Assembly (NCBI GenBank): GCA_019739215.1
Contig: JAHHDR010000002.1
Location: 157,411-221,410 of the forward strand
Reading direction: 5' to 3'
Source: Rhizobium sp.
GTDB lineage: Bacteria; Pseudomonadota; Alphaproteobacteria; Rhizobiales; Rhizobiaceae
Length of the DNA: 64,000 bases
Below, one piece after another: positions 62,704 to 64,000 of the stretch (its first letter is position 1; every line of letters begins with the position of its first letter). The position numbers and the translations under genes were made by a program. The notes under the pieces are model-generated. The model saw only the letters and a list, made by a program, of their open reading frames with translations. It was not told the origin of the DNA and did not search any database.

Positions 62704-63268
62704 ATGTTCATCCAGACCGAAGCGACGCCGAATCCGCATACGCTGAAATTCCTGCCCGGGAAGGTGGTCCTCGAAGACGGCACCGCCGACTTCCGCACGG
62801 CAGACGATGCGGCGGCGTCCCCGCTTGCCGAGCGCCTGTTCACGATCAACGGCGTCACCGGCGTGTTCTTCGGCTATGATTTCGTGACTGTATCGAAGGA
62901 AGATGTCGACTGGGCGCATCTCAAGCCGGCCATCCTCGGCGCCATCATGGAACATTTCATGTCCGGCGTGCCGATCATGGGCATGGCCCGCGACCAGGAC
63001 GGGATCGATGCCGAGGACGAGTTCTTCGAACCGGGCGACGAGACTGTCGTGGCGACGATCAAGGAACTGCTCGAGTCCCGCGTCCGCCCGGCCGTGGCCC
63101 AGGACGGCGGCGACATCACCTTCCGCGGTTATCGCGACGGCACGGTGTTCCTCAACATGAAGGGCTCCTGCGCGGGGTTGCCCGTCCTCGACGGCGACGC
63201 TGAAGCATGGCGTGCAGAACCTGCTCAAGCATTTCATCCCGGAAGTGCGGGAAGTCGAGGCCGTCTGA
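62704..63268 (+). CDS. NifU-family Fe-S scaffold protein, frameshifted in this sequence
   Basis: [38 protein letters not shown] motif and C-terminus [20 protein letters not shown] recovered after removing one G near 63175. Confidence 0.92.
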
Positions 63269-63286
63269 GCGGACGGCACGATCGGC

Positions 63287-63935
63287 ATGATCCTCACCAT
63301 CGATACTTCGGGTCCGGAATGCGCGGCGGGCATCTATGATGCCGCCAAGGGTCTGGTTGTCGCCTCGAAATCCGAAACGCTCGGCAAGGGACATGCCGAA
63401 CGGCTGATGCCGATGATCGACGAAGTTCTGAAGGAGGCGGGCCTGTCGCTCAAGGACATGACGCGCATCGGCGTCACCGTCGGACCGGGCTCCTTTACCG
63501 GCATCCGGGTCGGGGTGGCGGCGGCACGTGGCTTCGCACTGTCGCTCGGTATTCCCGCCATCGGCGTCACCACGCTCCAGGTCGTGGCCGAACAGGTGCT
63601 GGAGATCGATCCGCCAGCGCCGGTCGTGGCGGCGATCGATGCGGGGCGGGCGGAGATCTTCGCCCAGGCCTTCCTTCCCGGCGGCGTCATGCTCACGGAA
63701 CCCTCGATCTTCGGACATGATGCGAATCCGCGCGATGATCGATCGCTTCGGCGCCATCGCGACCGGCTCCGGCGTCGATGTCCTGGAAGGGCGTTTGCAC
63801 GGACCGGACCTCTATCCGCTGGACCGGATCGGGCGAATCGCGGCCCGCTCTCCCGACGACGCCCGGCCAAGCCCGGTCTATCTGCGCGGCGCGGGTGCCA
63901 AGCCGCAGAGCGGATTTGCAGTCAAGCATGCGTGA
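63287..63935 (+). CDS. tsaB: tRNA t6A biosynthesis protein TsaB, frameshifted in this sequence
   Basis: MILTIDTSGPECAAGIYD and GVTVGPGSFTGIRVGVAAARGFAL; C-terminal half (IRAMIDRFGAIATGSG...) in the +1 frame from about 63725. Confidence 0.9.
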
Positions 63936-64000
63936 CTTGCGGTATGGTTAAAAAAATCTCAATCTTTGGGGCTCAGAATAGGATGACGCGTCTCCTACGG

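Noticed and set aside
63983-64000. Start of the next gene (ATGACGCGTCTCCTACGG), perhaps rimI after tsaB
   Set aside because: Only six codons are in the window; identity would be a guess from synteny.

Overview
This is a GC-rich, gene-dense chromosomal segment that looks like Rhizobiales (Alphaproteobacteria). Supporting markers are the Porin_2-type porin, PmtA, a pca operon with PcaQ, a glnD-murJ-trpS-usp-nifU-tsaB run, a CtrA-type site and an Irr/ICE-like box. Most of the window is core or housekeeping: ugpAB, yraN, rsmI, dnaN, pmtA, pyrF, uppP, queG, rsmB, ubiB, ubiE, lepA, ung, glnD, murJ, trpS. Metabolic modules are a protocatechuate operon (pcaDCHG-F-B plus divergent pcaQ), a periplasmic imelysin / di-heme oxidoreductase / imelysin / DUF1513 operon, and an amino-acid ABC transporter beside an arginine-deiminase-fold hydrolase, a TetR/BetI-like regulator and an aminotransferase. 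I saw no phage, IS element, CRISPR array, rRNA or tRNA. I did not find a clearly new defence-type system. The best leads are: (i) a small secreted protein with a phospholipase A2-like CYNHDACY motif inside a cluster of small uncharacterised genes; (ii) a DUF4242-like/nucleotide-cyclase fusion; (iii) an imelysin pair in which the second copy lost the GxHxxE histidine; (iv) three nested palindromic intergenic repeats; (v) regulatory sites (ICE-like box, CtrA site, two TetR-type dyads); (vi) single-base homopolymer insertions that break queG, nifU-like, tsaB and an enolase-superfamily gene, which look more like base-calling errors than biology. All family assignments come from reading motifs and recalled family features; no database search was run.
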